Shown: positions 6,831 to 14,922, counted from the stretch's first letter. The stretch: 17,453 nucleotides of DNA from Anaerolineales bacterium (GCA_017999235.1 JAGOBN010000018.1:1-17453); one strand, 5' to 3'. Numbers and translations are program-made. The notes: a model not told the origin generated them from the sequence alone.

Positions 6831-7763
6831 ATGACGAAGCCTGTGATTACCGTGGTTGGCAGTTTTGCAGTCGGCCTGACCATCCGCACCAGCCGGATGC
6901 CGATCTTTGGCGAAACGCTGATCGGCACGGATTTCGATATGGGCCCGGGTGGCAAAGGTTCCAATCAGGCCGTGGGCACGGCCCGGCTGGGGGCCGCCTC
7001 CTCGTTGGCCGGCATCATCGGCGCCGACAAGTTGGGTGAAATCGCCACGGAACTGTATGCCCGCGAGGGCGTGGGGACGGAGTATCTGCAAAAGACCACA
7101 CAGCTGGCAACCGGGGTGGGCTTCATCATCCTCAACCAGGCCGGCGCCAATGGCATCATCCTGGATATGGCCGCCAATAAACTGATGGACCCGGCGTTTG
7201 TGGACGCGGTCGAACCGCAGATCGCGCGCAGCCGGGTGGTCATGACCGTGCTGGAGATCCCGGTGCCGGCCGCTGCGCGGGCCATGGAACTGGGCCGGCG
7301 GCATGGCGTCTTGACCCTGCTCAACCCCGCGCCGGCCACGCCGCTGAGCGATGCCGTGATCCGCACCGCCGATTTCATCACGCCTAATGAGACCGAGCTG
7401 CGGATCTTGATGGGCTTGGCCCCCGACGCTCCCACGCCGACGGAAGAACTGGCGCGCCAGCTCAAAGCGCGGGGCGCGCACACCGTCATCGTTACCCTGG
7501 GCGAAAACGGCGCGTTGCTGGTGACGGACGAGGCCGTAACGAAGGTCCCTGGCCTCGTGGTCGACGTCGTGGATACCACCGGCGCCGGCGATGCCTTCAA
7601 TTCAGGTTTGGCGGTGGCGTTGGCGGAGGGCCGGCCGCTGCTGAAGGCCGTGCAGTACGCCAATTGCGCCGGCGCCCTGGCCTGCACCAAGTTGGGCGTC
7701 ATTCCCGCGCTGGGCACGCGCGCGCTGGTGGATCGTCTTTTTGCCGAGCGCTACCCGCGCTAG
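6831..7763 (+). CDS. PfkB-family carbohydrate kinase (ribokinase-like)
   Basis: This is a 310-residue protein, the usual ribokinase length. The first PfkB signature is GPGGKGSNQA (38-47) and the second is DTTGAGDAFNSG (248-259), with catalytic Asp254; NETE (186-189) and a conserved Glu142 are also present. ATG 6831 follows AAAGGA (6816-6821). An in-frame TTG at 6813 is too close to the previous stop to be likely. In E. coli RbsK the first strand reads GSINADH, and its Asn and Asp contact ribose; here it reads GSFAVGL, so both contacts are lost. The enzyme probably phosphorylates a different sugar or a modified one. It lies 14 nt after the ATPase and 24 nt before the RbsD-type gene, so it belongs to the same transcription unit. 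Confidence 0.88.
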   Translation: MTKPVITVVGSFAVGLTIRTSRMPIFGETLIGTDFDMGPGGKGSNQAVGTARLGAASSLAGIIGADKLGEIATELYAREGVGTEYLQKTTQLATGVGFIILNQAGANGIILDMAANKLMDPAFVDAVEPQIARSRVVMTVLEIPVPAAARAMELGRRHGVLTLLNPAPATPLSDAVIRTADFITPNETELRILMGLAPDAPTPTEELARQLKARGAHTVIVTLGENGALLVTDEAVTKVPGLVVDVVDTTGAGDAFNSGLAVALAEGRPLLKAVQYANCAGALACTKLGVIPALGTRALVDRLFAERYPR

Positions 7764-7787
7764 GCCTTATCACAAGGAGAACTGCGC

Positions 7788-8249
7788 ATGAACCGTGGAC
7801 CGATTCTCAACTCTGAGCTGAGCCATGCCATCGCCAGCATGGGACACGGCGACCTGATGATCGTGTGCGATGCCGGCTTCCCGATCCCATCATCGACCTG
7901 GCGGATTGACCTGGCCCTAGTCCAGGACGTGCCGGATTTAGAGACCGTGTTGACCGCGATCTCACAGGCGTTTATCGCCGAAAAGGTCGCGTATGCGGGT
8001 GAAATGGCGGACAACAACCCGGTGCTTCTGAACAAAGTGAAGCGCATCTTTGCCGGCAGCGACTTCAGCACCGTGCCGCATCAGCAGATCTTGACGGAAA
8101 TGGCCGCCACGGCGAAGTGCATTGTGCGCACGGGGGCTTATGACCCGTGGGGCAATATCTTGCTGTATTCGGGCGTGGATGTGCCTCTGTGGTTCTCCAA
8201 GCCGGGCACGATCGCGCCCGAGTACTACGCGGCGAAACTCAAGAAATAA
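7788..8249 (+). CDS. rbsD: RbsD/FucU-family sugar mutarotase
   Basis: This is a 153-residue protein. It matches RbsD in the N-terminal order GPILNSELSHAIASMGHGD, with catalytic His20, then VCDAGFPIP and the strand TWRIDLALVQDVP. The C-terminal half keeps IVRTGAYDPWGNILLYSGV. A tail of about 20 residues after the GV strand (VPLWFSKPGTI onward) is longer than in E. coli RbsD. The family interconverts the ring or anomeric forms of a sugar (pyranose/furanose in RbsD, alpha/beta in FucU) so that the kinase can use it. AAGGAGA (7774-7780) gives a good start at ATG 7788. It follows the kinase directly, consistent with the two acting on the same sugar; the exact sugar is not known. Confidence 0.87.
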   Translation: MNRGPILNSELSHAIASMGHGDLMIVCDAGFPIPSSTWRIDLALVQDVPDLETVLTAISQAFIAEKVAYAGEMADNNPVLLNKVKRIFAGSDFSTVPHQQILTEMAATAKCIVRTGAYDPWGNILLYSGVDVPLWFSKPGTIAPEYYAAKLKK

Positions 8250-8368
8250 CGCCGGCCGCCGGCTGAAACAATTGGTGGTATGTGGCTGGCGGCAGGCGGG
8301 CTTGCCTGACGGTTCTTTAGGGTTGCCTGCGGCCGGCCGCCGATCCTTTGAAGAATGAGGTGCTGGTA
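8250..8368 (+). other. Structured intergenic region before the ferritin-like gene
   Basis: GCCGGCCGC (8251-8259) can pair with GCGGCCGGC (8329-8337) to close the region. Inside it, GCAGGC (8292-8297) can pair either with GCCTG (8304-8308) or with GCCTGC (8325-8330), giving mutually exclusive hairpins. The ribosome-binding site GAGGTG (8357-8362) lies outside the outer stem. This could tune expression of the downstream genes, but GC-rich DNA makes chance pairing likely. Confidence 0.3.
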
Positions 8369-9694
8369 ATGACGGGTCAATCTTTTCTCCATGGGGCGCG
8401 GGCCCGCGCCCGCCTGATGCGGTATGACACGGCCGTTATCCTGAAGCGTTTCTTCTTCTGCCAGCGCGCGTTGATTCTGGGTCAGGCCGGCTGGCTGGCC
8501 GCCCTCGCGCCTTTGGAGTTGAAAACGATTCTGCCGCGTTTGTTCTGGCAGGACGCCATGACGGCCGACGCCCAGCGCGCCCGGGTCTTTGAGCTGCGTT
8601 ACCCCAGCCGGCTGATGGAAGTGGAAGATGAGCAGCCGCTGGTGCAGTTGCTGGACGAGACGATCAATGCGCCCAGCGCGCTGGCGTATATCTGGGCGCT
8701 GACGGAAGTCCTGAAGCCGGCCCTGCTGACGGCGTATCAGGCCTACCTGGACATGGCCGATGTCCTGGGCGACGGCCCCAGCCTGCGTTTCATGGACCTG
8801 GCGGCGCGCGAACAGGCCGAGCACATCGCGTTCTTGCGCGAGCAACTGCCCGAACTCCTGGCCGCTGATCCGGCTGGCCGGCCGGCGGCCGAAGCTTGGG
8901 TAGCCGCCGTGCGCGAACGGTTGGAAGCCCTGGGCGGTATCGGCCTGGACCCGGTCGAAGCGCTGCCCGTGCCTTTCGAGCCCTTGCCGGGGCGCCAGTT
9001 TTTTGCTCTGGCGCAAGCCCCTGCTCGCGATGCGCGCTTTAACTTTGCCCGCTATTACTGGCCGGACGTAATCGATCCCGCGTATCCCTACGGTGAAGGC
9101 CTGAGCTTACAGTTGCGCAGCGCCGTCAGTCACCTCAACGAGGTTTGGGCCGTTGAGACTGGCGGCGCCATCCTGCAGGCTTTTGCGGAGCCGCTGGGGT
9201 GGGAGTTCATCCTGGACGCGGCCCGCTGGACGTACGACGAGTCCCGGCACTGCCGCATGGGCCTCCAGCGCCTGACGGACTGGGGCTTCACGCCGGCCGA
9301 GATGCCCTTGGGTAGCTACATCTACGACGCCGCCCGTGACCAGGATCCGATCTACCGCCTGGGCATGCTCTACTTCTTTGAGACCAAGAATATCCGCCGC
9401 AAGCCGGAGCGGGTCAAGAAGTTTACGAGCTATGGCGACGACGTCAGCCGCCACGATATGGATTTTGACTGGGCGGATGAGACGATCCATGCCGCGTATG
9501 GCACCCGCTGGCTGACGAAGCTGCTGGAAGTGCGGGGTGAGAGCGCCCCGGATCCGCAGGTGGTGCGCGCTCGCTGTGGCGAGTTCGTTGATCAGATCGT
9601 GCGCGCCGCCACCAACGCCGACCGCGCCCACATCCGCCAGATCGCGGAGGCGATGACCGCCAAAGCGGAAAGGCTCGCCGCAGTGAAGGATTAA
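8369..9694 (+). CDS. Ferritin-like putative diiron protein, function unknown
   Basis: This is a 441-residue soluble protein with long predicted helices. It carries several ferritin-type iron-ligand motifs: Glu113, EQAEH (148-152), Glu263, DESRH (290-294, ExxH at 291-294) and DETIH (370-374, ExxH at 371-374). The spacing suggests two ferritin-like four-helix units; DUF455-type proteins are the nearest family I can suggest, without certainty. Such proteins can be iron-dependent oxygenases or oxidases. ATG 8369 is chosen because GAGGTG lies 6 nt upstream; an in-frame TTG at 8348 is less likely. It is the first of four genes (to 11658) with gaps of only a few bases between them, next to a dehydrogenase, so it may act on the same substrate. 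An oxygen-using enzyme beside corrinoid enzymes would be unusual. Confidence 0.6.
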   Translation: MTGQSFLHGARARARLMRYDTAVILKRFFFCQRALILGQAGWLAALAPLELKTILPRLFWQDAMTADAQRARVFELRYPSRLMEVEDEQPLVQLLDETINAPSALAYIWALTEVLKPALLTAYQAYLDMADVLGDGPSLRFMDLAAREQAEHIAFLREQLPELLAADPAGRPAAEAWVAAVRERLEALGGIGLDPVEALPVPFEPLPGRQFFALAQAPARDARFNFARYYWPDVIDPAYPYGEGLSLQLRSAVSHLNEVWAVETGGAILQAFAEPLGWEFILDAARWTYDESRHCRMGLQRLTDWGFTPAEMPLGSYIYDAARDQDPIYRLGMLYFFETKNIRRKPERVKKFTSYGDDVSRHDMDFDWADETIHAAYGTRWLTKLLEVRGESAPDPQVVRARCGEFVDQIVRAATNADRAHIRQIAEAMTAKAERLAAVKD

Positions 9695-9699
9695 GCGGC

Positions 9700-10788
9700 A
9701 TGGTTGAGCGTGAACTGCCGGCGATCGTCTTGGTTGAACGGGGACGAACCCCGGTTCTGGCGCGGGTGGTGGTCGCCCCGCCGGGACCGGACGAGGTCCG
9801 GGTGCAGATGCGGGCGAGCGGCCTGTGTCACACCGATCTGGCGGCCGTGCGCGATGCCCGGACGACCCCGGTTCTGCTGGGACATGAGGGCGCCGGCGTG
9901 GTGGAAAGCGTCGGCGAGGGCGTCACCCATGTCCGCCCCGGCCAACCCGTGGTGATCAACTGGCAGGTGAAGTGCGGCCAATGTCGGTGGTGTCTGGCCG
10001 GGCGCGCCGATCTGTGCGAGAACATCCAGGGCACGCGGGCGCCGCGCGTCCACTGGAATGGTGCCCCGCTCGCGGTCTTGCTCAACGCCGGCACGTTTTG
10101 CCCGCTGGTGGTGGTGCCGGCCATGGGCGCCGTGCCCATCCGCCCGGATCTGCCGTTTGAGTTGGCGGCCTTGCTCGGCTGCGCGGTGGCGACCGGGGTG
10201 GGGGCGGCGCTGTACACGGCGCGGGTAGCGGCCGGCGCGGGCGTCGTGGTGATCGGGGCCGGCGGCGTGGGCCTCAATGTCATTCAAGGCGCCGCCCTGG
10301 CGCACGCCAGCCTGATCATCGCGGTGGATACCGATCCAACGCGGCTGGCGATTGCGCGCCGCTGCGGGGCCACGCACGTCTTCGACAACACCGCCGGCGG
10401 CCTGGTGGACTATGTGCTGAGCCTTACCGCCGGCCGCGGCGTGGAGCATGCCTTTGAAGTGGTCGGCCAGCCGGCGTTGATGGAACTGGGTCTGCAGACC
10501 CTGGCGCGGGGCGGGGCGCTGACCTTGATCGGCGCGGCCGCCCGGGACGCCGATTTCACTTTCCGGCCGCGGCGGTTTATGAGCCAGCAGCAGACGATCC
10601 AGGGCTGCATCTACGGCAACATCCGGCCGGCGTTGGACTTGCCCCTCTTCGCGGACTGGCATCTCTCCGGGCGTTTGAAACTAAACGAGATCCCGACGGA
10701 GGCGGTGCGCCTGGACGAGGTGCCCGGCCTGTTTGACGGCCGCCGGCCAGCGCGGGCGCTCCGCCCGGTGGTCATGTTCGAGGCCTAA
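9700..10788 (+). CDS. Zinc-dependent medium-chain alcohol dehydrogenase
   Basis: This is a 362-residue protein. Catalytic zinc ligands are Cys43 (GLCHTD), His62-Glu63 (GHEGAGVVE) and Cys161 (GCAVATGVGA). The structural zinc site is Cys92, 95, 98 and 106 (CGQCRWCLAGRADLC). The nucleotide site is GAGGVG (186-191), with Asp210 at the end of the second strand, which favours NAD over NADP. Overall it resembles the class III alcohol/formaldehyde dehydrogenase group more than the sorbitol dehydrogenases. The start is ATG 9700, with GAAGGA at 9685-9690, only 5 nt after the previous stop. It probably oxidises a hydroxyl of the imported compound or a product such as an aldehyde adduct. The substrate cannot be read from the sequence. 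Confidence 0.9.
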   Translation: MVERELPAIVLVERGRTPVLARVVVAPPGPDEVRVQMRASGLCHTDLAAVRDARTTPVLLGHEGAGVVESVGEGVTHVRPGQPVVINWQVKCGQCRWCLAGRADLCENIQGTRAPRVHWNGAPLAVLLNAGTFCPLVVVPAMGAVPIRPDLPFELAALLGCAVATGVGAALYTARVAAGAGVVVIGAGGVGLNVIQGAALAHASLIIAVDTDPTRLAIARRCGATHVFDNTAGGLVDYVLSLTAGRGVEHAFEVVGQPALMELGLQTLARGGALTLIGAAARDADFTFRPRRFMSQQQTIQGCIYGNIRPALDLPLFADWHLSGRLKLNEIPTEAVRLDEVPGLFDGRRPARALRPVVMFEA

Positions 10789-10791
10789 ACC

Positions 10792-11658
10792 ATGCTATGG
10801 CGTTTAGAGCGTCTCTTCCCGGACGATCTGCAGGCGCGGCTGGCCGCGTGCCCGGCCTTGGTGCTGCCGTTCGGGACGATCGAGTGGCACAGCTACCATT
10901 TGCCCGTGGGCTTGGATGGCTTGGTGGCGCTGGTCATCAGCGAGCGCATCGCCGAGCCGCTCGGCGCCGTGCTGGCGCCGGTCTCTTATTGGGCGGCCGG
11001 CGGAGTGCCGTATCCGTTCACGCTTAACCTGGCCGGCGGCCTGATCGAGCCGGTGCTGACGGCGGCCTTTGAGCAATTCGGGGCCATGGGCTTTCGTGTC
11101 CTGGTGGCGTTCACGGGCCATTTTGGCTTGGAACAAACGTTGGTGCTTAAGCGGGCGGCGTTGACCGTGATGCGGCGTTCGCCGGTCCTGATCCTGCCGC
11201 TGACGGAGTATGACCTGGTGACGGAGCTCTATGTGGGCGATCACGCCGGCATCGGTGAAACCTCGCTCCTCTGGGCGGTCGCGCCTGACTTGGTGCGGCT
11301 GGGCCAATTGCCCGCCGACCGGGTGTTAGACGGCGTCCTCGGCGCCGACCCGCGCCCAACGGCTAGCCCGGAGCGCGGCCGCCAATTGCTGGACACGATC
11401 AGCACGCGTGCGGCCGCTATGGCGGAACGCCTGCTGTACCGGACCTCGGCACTGGACCGCGCCGATTATTTGGAAGCGGTCGCCGCCGGCGTGCGGGTTC
11501 TGGAACGCACGCTCGAGCAACGTCAGCTCAAGCCTAAGCGCGAGGTTCCGGCCTTAACGACGCCGGCCTACCTTGACTACTGCCGGGCGCTGTATGCCGG
11601 CGACTATCGCTTGGCCTGTTCCCGAGCTGAGCAGAAGTGGGGCGCTTTAGACCACTAA
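10792..11658 (+). CDS. Creatininase-family metal hydrolase
   Basis: This is a 288-residue protein of the creatininase (creatinine amidohydrolase) superfamily. The metal-binding block EWHSYHLPVGLD (31-42) corresponds to the usual E-x-H-x-x-H-L-P...D, followed by TGHFG (108-112) in place of NGHGGN, and by HAGIGETS (151-158), which carries the second Glu. Members hydrolyse cyclic amides or formamides, and some act in cofactor or sugar-derivative metabolism. Here it lies 3 nt after the dehydrogenase, so the two are surely translated together; hydrolysis of a lactone or lactam made by that dehydrogenase is one possibility. The loss of the usual NGHGGN asparagines makes creatinine itself unlikely. 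Confidence 0.82.
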   Translation: MLWRLERLFPDDLQARLAACPALVLPFGTIEWHSYHLPVGLDGLVALVISERIAEPLGAVLAPVSYWAAGGVPYPFTLNLAGGLIEPVLTAAFEQFGAMGFRVLVAFTGHFGLEQTLVLKRAALTVMRRSPVLILPLTEYDLVTELYVGDHAGIGETSLLWAVAPDLVRLGQLPADRVLDGVLGADPRPTASPERGRQLLDTISTRAAAMAERLLYRTSALDRADYLEAVAAGVRVLERTLEQRQLKPKREVPALTTPAYLDYCRALYAGDYRLACSRAEQKWGALDH

Positions 11659-11789
11659 GCGCCTGATCGCCCGCCGAGTTACTGGTCAGCGGCTCGTCAA
11701 TATGTGTCGGACAGGCCGGCTCTGTTCGAGCGTGGGCTGGCCGGGATGTTTCAGGCTGGCTTGGGTCAGCCCTAGAAAGATGATGAACT

Positions 11790-12986
11790 ATGAACCTTAA
11801 CGGATCGCTTACCCCGGCCGAACGCACCCGCCTCGCGCTGGAGCACCGCGAGCCCGATCGAGTGCCGGTGGATTTTCTGGCCACGCCCGAAATCTGGGAT
11901 CGCCTGGTTGCACATTTTCAGCCTTCCACGGCCAGCCTGGCCGGCGCGGAATACTTTTCCCTCGAGCGCGAGGCCATCCTGCGGCAGTTGCAGGTGGATT
12001 GCCGCGTCATTTCCTATGACATGTTCTGCCGGCCGCCGGAGCGCGTGCTGCGTCCGGGCGCTGAGGTGGATTGGTGGAACTCACTCAGCCGGTCCACGCC
12101 CAACCGCATGTGGCGCCAACATCTGCCCGACGGCACGGATTTCGACATCTGGGGCCACCACATCCGCATTGTGGATAACCCCTCGGGGCGGTACGAAGAG
12201 TTCGCGTCCTGGCCGTTGGCCAAGTGTGAGACGGTGGCGGACCTGGCGCAGTTCGACTGGGCCGAACCCGATTGGTGGGATTTTCGGCCGGCGCCGGACG
12301 TGATCCGGGCCTTGGACCAGGCCGGCCCGTATCACCTGCGCTTCCGCATCGGCTCTGTATTTGAACTCGCCTGGCAACTGCGCGGCCTGCAGGAGTTCAT
12401 GATGGACCTGGCGCGGGCGCCCGAGATCCCGTTGTACATCATGGATCGCCTGACCGACGTCTTGGTGGAGAACACCCGCCGGTTCCTGGAACAGGCGGGT
12501 GATCGGGTGGAGATGGTCTATTTGTACGATGACGTGGGCGGCCAGAATTCGCTGCTGATCAGCCGCGCCATGTGGCGCAAGTACGTGCGCCCGCGCCATG
12601 AAAAGCTGATTGCGGTCGCCCGGGCTTTTGGTAAAAAAGTGATGTATCACACCGACGGTGCGGTCCGGCCGTTGATCCCGGAATTCATTGACATGGGCGT
12701 GGATGTGCTCAATCCGCTCCAGCCGAATGCCAAGGATATGGCGCCATCCAGTATCAAGGCCGAATTCGGCGACCGGCTGGCCTTCCATGGCGGCATCGAC
12801 ATCGTGGATACCCTGCGGGTGGGTACGCCGGCCGAAGTGGCCGCCGAGGTGCAAGACCGGGTTAGCCGTTTGGGGGCTGGCGGCGGCTACATCCTGTGCA
12901 GTTCCCACCACATCCAGGCGGACAGCCCGCTGGAGAACGTGCTGGCGATGTATGCCCCGGAATTGCGCTATCGCTCAGCGGCCTGA
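11790..12986 (+). CDS. UroD-fold (MtaA/CmuA-like) methyltransferase
   Basis: This is a 398-residue protein of the uroporphyrinogen decarboxylase superfamily. The N-terminal ERTRLALEHREPDRVPVDF is typical of the methyltransferase branch, as are YLYDDVGGQNSLL (244-256), MYHTDGAVRPLIPEFIDMG (285-303), VDVLNPLQP and HGGID (333-337). A late block has Cys370 and His373-His374. In corrinoid systems such proteins move a methyl group between substrate and cobalamin. The usual zinc motif HxC is here HTD (287-289), as in many uncharacterised homologues, so metal use may differ. It follows the creatininase after a 131-nt gap without a clear promoter and directly precedes the corrinoid protein, which makes it the probable substrate:corrinoid methyltransferase. 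True heme-pathway UroD is unlikely given this context and divergence. Confidence 0.85.
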   Translation: MNLNGSLTPAERTRLALEHREPDRVPVDFLATPEIWDRLVAHFQPSTASLAGAEYFSLEREAILRQLQVDCRVISYDMFCRPPERVLRPGAEVDWWNSLSRSTPNRMWRQHLPDGTDFDIWGHHIRIVDNPSGRYEEFASWPLAKCETVADLAQFDWAEPDWWDFRPAPDVIRALDQAGPYHLRFRIGSVFELAWQLRGLQEFMMDLARAPEIPLYIMDRLTDVLVENTRRFLEQAGDRVEMVYLYDDVGGQNSLLISRAMWRKYVRPRHEKLIAVARAFGKKVMYHTDGAVRPLIPEFIDMGVDVLNPLQPNAKDMAPSSIKAEFGDRLAFHGGIDIVDTLRVGTPAEVAAEVQDRVSRLGAGGGYILCSSHHIQADSPLENVLAMYAPELRYRSAA

Positions 12987-13003
12987 CCGTGTTGGAGGTA
13001 AGC

Positions 13004-13654
13004 ATGGACGAGAAACTGGAAGATCTGCTGCAAGATATGTTCGATAGCATTGTGGACGGCGATGAAGCCGCGCTGCCTCGCCAGGTGCAGGCCGCGCTCG
13101 ACGCTGGCCTCGGCCCGCAAACCATCCTCAATGAAGGCATGATGCCGGCCATGGCCGAAGTCGGCCGGTTGTTTGAACTGGAAGAGTATTTTGTCCCCGA
13201 GATGCTGGTGGCGGCGCGCGCCATGCAGGCCGGCGTCAACGTGCTCCGGCCGCTGCTGGCCAAAACAGAGACCAAGCCCGTGGCCCGCGTGCTGATCGGC
13301 ACGGTCAAGGGCGATGTCCACGACATCGGCAAGAACCTGGTGGCCATGATGCTCGAGGGCGGCGGCTTTGAAGTGCGCGATATCGGCATTGACGCGCCGC
13401 CGGACCGCTTCATCGCGGCCATTCAGGAGTTCCAGCCGCAGATTGTGGGGATGTCGGCGCTGTTGACGACGACCATGCCCAATATCAAGGTCACGATTGA
13501 CGCCCTGCAGGCGGCCGGCCTGCGCGAACAAGTCAAGATCATGGTGGGCGGCGCGCCGCTGACCGCCGAGTTCGCCCAGCGGGTGGGGGCGGATGGCTAT
13601 GGCGCCGACGCCAGCCGGGTCGTGAACCTGGCGCGCGCGCTGATCGGCGCTTAG
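13004..13654 (+). CDS. Corrinoid (cobalamin-binding) methyl-carrier protein
   Basis: This is a 216-residue protein with the two-domain layout of MtaC/MtbC/MtvC. Residues 1-88 are a helical cap (B12-binding 2). Residues 94-215 are the Rossmann-like B12 domain with the base-off motif DVHDIG (104-109; His106 is the lower cobalt ligand), the GMSALLTTT stretch (149-157) and VGGAPLT (181-187). ATG 13004 follows GGAGGT (12994-12999), 18 bases after the upstream stop; a longer frame to 12896 would overlap the methyltransferase and adds no domain. It should accept a methyl group from the UroD-fold enzyme and pass it to the methyltransferase at 13669. No reductive activator of the cobalt is encoded in the window. 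Confidence 0.94.
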   Translation: MDEKLEDLLQDMFDSIVDGDEAALPRQVQAALDAGLGPQTILNEGMMPAMAEVGRLFELEEYFVPEMLVAARAMQAGVNVLRPLLAKTETKPVARVLIGTVKGDVHDIGKNLVAMMLEGGGFEVRDIGIDAPPDRFIAAIQEFQPQIVGMSALLTTTMPNIKVTIDALQAAGLREQVKIMVGGAPLTAEFAQRVGADGYGADASRVVNLARALIGA

Positions 13655-13668
13655 CAGGAATCATTTGG

Positions 13669-14649
13669 ATGGATACTGTTCTGATTTCCCCCACGCAGAC
13701 GGTTCGCATTGGCCCCGATCAGCCGTTTGTGATCATCGGTGAGCGCATCAACCCGACGGGCCGCAAGCTGCTGGCGGCGGAGATGGCGGCCGGCAACTTT
13801 GAGCGCGTCAAGAAAGATGCGCTGGCCCAAGTAGCGGCCGGCGCCCAAGTACTGGACGTCAACGCGGGCATTCCGCTGGCCGACGAGCCGGCCTTGTTGG
13901 CCGAGACCGTCCGGGTGGTGCAGGCGGTGACCGCGGTGCCGCTGTGTCTGGATTCTTCGGTGGTGGCCGCGCTGGCGGCCGGCCTGGCGGCGTATCAGGG
14001 TAAGGCGCTGGTTAACTCGGTCACGGGCGAAGAAGAACGGCTTGAAAGCGTCCTGCCGTTGGTCGCTCAGCATCGGGCGGCCGTGATCGGCATCTCCAAT
14101 GACGCCAGCGGCATCTCTCAAGACCCGGCGGTCCGGTTTGCGGTGGCGCGCCGGATTGTGGAGCGGGCGGCCGCGTTCGGCATCCCGCCCGAGGACGTGA
14201 TCATCGATCCGTTGGCGATGCCGATTGGGGCCGTGCGCTACGCCGGCCGGGCGCTGTTCACGCTGGTCCGGCGCATCCGGGAAGAGCTGGGCTGTAACAC
14301 CTGCTGCGGCGCTTCCAATATCTCCTTTGGCCTGCCGGAACGGCCGACGCTCAACGGCGCCTTTGTGGCCATGGCGATCGGGGCCGGGATGACGTGCGCC
14401 ATTACCAACCCCTTGGAGCCCGAGATCCGCAAGATGATCCTGGCCGCCGATGCCCTGCAAGGCAACGACGAAAACTGTGCGAGTTGGCTCAAATACGTTC
14501 GGGAGCTGCCCAAGCCAGCGCCGGCGGCTGTGGCGGTTCAGGTCAGCGCGCCGGCGGCTTCACCCGCAATGGCTGTAGACGCTGCGGAAGCGGAACGGGC
14601 GGCTCGCCGTGAGCGCCGCAAAGCTCAGATTCGAACTTCAGATATTTGA
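13669..14649 (+). CDS. Pterin-binding methyltetrahydrofolate:corrinoid-type methyltransferase (MeTr-like)
   Basis: This is a 326-residue protein. Residues 15-280 are a DHPS-like TIM barrel with the pterin-site motifs GERINPTGR (24-32), LDVNAG (62-67), CLDSS (93-97), NSVTGE (116-121), DPLAMPIG (180-187) and GASNISFG (214-221). These match AcsE/MetH-type folate enzymes and not dihydropteroate synthase. After about residue 282 comes an Ala/Pro-rich linker ending in a basic segment (AARRERRKAQ), beyond the AcsE length. It begins 14 nt after the corrinoid gene, with AGGAA at 13656-13660. It would move the methyl group from the corrinoid protein to tetrahydrofolate. It is the last gene of the co-directional run; no clear terminator follows. 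Confidence 0.92.
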   Translation: MDTVLISPTQTVRIGPDQPFVIIGERINPTGRKLLAAEMAAGNFERVKKDALAQVAAGAQVLDVNAGIPLADEPALLAETVRVVQAVTAVPLCLDSSVVAALAAGLAAYQGKALVNSVTGEEERLESVLPLVAQHRAAVIGISNDASGISQDPAVRFAVARRIVERAAAFGIPPEDVIIDPLAMPIGAVRYAGRALFTLVRRIREELGCNTCCGASNISFGLPERPTLNGAFVAMAIGAGMTCAITNPLEPEIRKMILAADALQGNDENCASWLKYVRELPKPAPAAVAVQVSAPAASPAMAVDAAEAERAARRERRKAQIRTSDI

Positions 14650-14922
14650 GTACAGCCCAGAACGAGTCGGAGGGCAAAGTGCGTCTTGCGCGGACGCCTG
14701 AGAGGCCACATTCCCTGTTGGTCATTCCCGCATTCCCGCGCTTGCTTTGCATCCTGTGACGTGATATAAGAACCTTGTCGGTGATTTGGTATTCCCGCGT
14801 TTGAGTTGCTGATAATTCACGCGCAAGGGTCCAGGTGGCTGAAGAGTGAGTGTTTGCTGTAGGAACCTTGTTCGCAAAACACGTTTTTGTGAAGAAGGGT
14901 CTGGGCGACGGGTAGGGTGGTC
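14650..14922 (+). other. Non-coding gap after the methyl-transfer genes
   Basis: I see no gene here. There are three TTCCCGC motifs (two around 14725-14740, one near 14792), a short GCGTC/GACGC stem near 14682-14698 without a U-run, and a weak promoter-like pair TTGCTT (14742-14747) and TATAAG (14765-14770) spaced 17 nt. The region leads into the duplicated tRNA fragment. Confidence 0.4.
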
